In this document: in pieces, positions 6,364 to 7,235 of the stretch
Position numbering within the stretch: the first letter of the stretch is position 1
Layout: each line of letters begins with the position of its first letter
From: Mageeibacillus sp. UBA3781
GTDB taxonomy: Bacteria > Bacillota > Clostridia > Saccharofermentanales > Saccharofermentanaceae
Assembly: GCA_002368805.1 (NCBI GenBank)
Contig: DFFH01000039.1
Location: 1-7,235, forward strand
Direction of reading: 5' to 3'
DNA: 7,235 nucleotides
Translations under genes and position numbers: made by a program
The notes under the pieces: model-generated
What the model saw: only the letters and a program-made list of their open reading frames with translations
What the model was told of the DNA's origin: nothing
The model's database searches: none

Positions 6364-7122
6364 ATGAGTGAAGAGAAAAAACAGAAAAAGTATCAGTTCG
6401 AATCTAAGATCAAGTTGCCGGATATGCAGGAGATCTTAGAGGCTGCTTCGGATTTTACACCGCCTTCCGCAAAGAAACTGGAAGTAAAGAATGTTGAGCA
6501 GGATCAGGAAAAGAAGCGTGTTATGGATCTTGCCCAGAAGCCGCATCTTTCGCCTGAACAGGAACAGCTCCAGCGTCTCGGACTTGCGGTTGCCAATGAA
6601 GAGATCCGCCGCGCGCAGGAGAAAGAACGTCAGCGTGCTGAGGAGCTTCGCCGTCTGTGCCGTGAGCGTGAAGAACTCGCAAAGAAGAAGGAAGAAGAGG
6701 AGCAGAAGGCCGCTGCCGAAGAGATGAAGAAAGCGATCCAGGCTGCCAAGGAAAAGGCGCAGGCCAGAAAAGATGCCGCATCTGCGGAAGAAGCCCAGAA
6801 AGAGGCAGAAAGAGAAGCGGCTCAAGCTGAAGAAGAGCTTTCTATCGATGAACAGATCGATCGCATGGCCTTTCCAGAGACAGAAAATAAGATGCCTCCG
6901 ATCGCCGCTAAGACGGATGCAGAGACTTCAGATACGGATGAAGAGACGATGGTGGACATCTCCGATCTTGCGATGAATCCGTTTGAGGATCGCCCGATCA
7001 TGAAGCATATCAAGGAGAAAGAGGCCTTTAAAGAGACCATCCTGGAAGATGACTATAAGGAGAAGATGGATCTTCGTGAAGATACTTCTGAATCTGTAGA
7101 TGAGGACTTCCTGGACTTCTGA
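6364..7122 (+). CDS. Highly charged coiled-coil protein of unknown function, possible triad substrate or effector
   Basis: I do not recognise a family. The 252-residue protein is very rich in Glu, Lys, Ala and Gln, with no signal peptide or membrane segment. Residues 1-60 are polar, with a short motif KLPDMQEILEAASDF (17-31). Residues about 66-158 form a long, mostly uninterrupted Glu/Lys/Arg/Ala helix, likely a coiled coil. Residues 159-252 are acidic and probably disordered, with two similar threonine motifs, EETMVDI (193-199) and KETILEDD (223-230). The end is strongly acidic, DEDFLDF. GGGGGA (6352-6357) lies 6 bp before the ATG. It starts 15 bp after the PP2C gene and is the last gene before a hairpin. 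It could be a scaffold or the phosphorylated output of the kinase/phosphatase pair. Alternative: a cytoskeletal or secretion-associated helper. The reading frame is well supported; the function is unknown. Confidence 0.82.
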   Translation: MSEEKKQKKYQFESKIKLPDMQEILEAASDFTPPSAKKLEVKNVEQDQEKKRVMDLAQKPHLSPEQEQLQRLGLAVANEEIRRAQEKERQRAEELRRLCREREELAKKKEEEEQKAAAEEMKKAIQAAKEKAQARKDAASAEEAQKEAEREAAQAEEELSIDEQIDRMAFPETENKMPPIAAKTDAETSDTDEETMVDISDLAMNPFEDRPIMKHIKEKEAFKETILEDDYKEKMDLREDTSESVDEDFLDF

Positions 7123-7235
7123 TCCTTCCTGTTATCAGTAAAGAGAGAAATAAAGTAAGATAAGATATGCGCCCTCAATCATGATATGAATGAGGGTGAA
7201 TCTTTCTGTGACCATCTGATTCGGCCATTTCCACT
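7123..7235. other. Non-coding end of window
   Basis: The last 113 bp hold no supported gene. The first 47 bases are purine-rich on this strand (pyrimidine-rich on the other), then comes the hairpin at 7170-7198. On the minus strand one frame is open from the window edge to about 7134 across the hairpin; it is too short to call and has no recognisable motif. Confidence 0.5.
7170..7205 (+). terminator. Hairpin after the last gene, possible (bidirectional) terminator
   Basis: CCCTCAATCAT (7172-7182) pairs with ATGAATGAGGG (7186-7196) with a single A-A mismatch and a 3-base GAT loop. G7171-T7197 and C7170-G7198 extend the stem. Downstream on the + strand there is only a weak T-rich tract (TCTTTCT, from 7201). 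On the - strand the sequence beyond the stem is also T-rich (7135-7168). The position 48 bp after the last stop supports a terminator; the weak tail keeps confidence moderate. Confidence 0.5.

Noticed and set aside
6521..6825. Minus-strand open frames opposite the coiled-coil gene, rich in Leu/Phe or Pro/Ser
   Set aside because: These are complements of Glu/Lys-rich codons. The apparent hydrophobic protein is an artefact of the repetitive GAA/GAG/AAG sense strand.
6589..6838. Possible tandem DNA repeat in the coiled-coil region
   Set aside because: The sequence is purine-rich with recurring GAAGAA/AAGAAG, but I see no fixed-length repeat unit. The pattern follows from Glu/Lys codons.

Overview
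The window looks like chromosomal DNA of a low-to-mid GC Gram-positive bacterium, most likely Clostridia and possibly Lachnospiraceae. The hints are purine-rich ribosome binding sites, Firmicutes-like sigma-A promoters, the membrane-spanning MutS paralogue type, and heavy AGA/ATC/GAT codon use. This placement is inference. All supported genes are on the + strand. I see no tRNA, rRNA, CRISPR array, insertion sequence or riboswitch.

Left part (1-2488): the 3' portion of a membrane-associated MutS-family ATPase, cut by the window edge, is followed by a diaminopimelate decarboxylase gene (lysA). That gene has its own extended -10 promoter at 1182-1209. The promoter overlaps the longest possible start, so translation most likely begins at 1241. 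These two genes look like ordinary chromosomal neighbours of what follows.

Right part (2489-7235): a 96-bp gap carries a strong sigma-A type promoter (TTGTTA, 17 bp, TATAAT). It drives a tight four-gene unit: a divergent Ser/Thr protein kinase with an unrecognised N-terminal domain and a disordered tail; a single-domain vWA (MIDAS) protein; a PP2C phosphatase with a C-terminal membrane anchor; and a highly charged coiled-coil protein of unknown function. The gaps between genes are 32, 3 and 15 bp. A hairpin at 7170-7198 could end the unit.

Kinase, vWA protein and PP2C together match the triad known from comparative genomics of tellurium-resistance (Ter) associated systems (TerY-type vWA, PP2C, STK). 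No ter genes (TerB/C/D/E/F) are present here. The fourth gene is the least explained. It has a coiled coil followed by an acidic C-terminal region with two similar threonine motifs (ETMVD and ETILED), which makes it a plausible phosphorylated substrate or output of the kinase/phosphatase pair. The working model, which is inference, is a reversible threonine-phosphorylation switch at the membrane: the vWA protein acts as metal-dependent adaptor, the PP2C is held at the inner face of the membrane, and the coiled-coil protein is the effector or scaffold. Stress response or conflict/defence is possible, but the sequence does not decide it.
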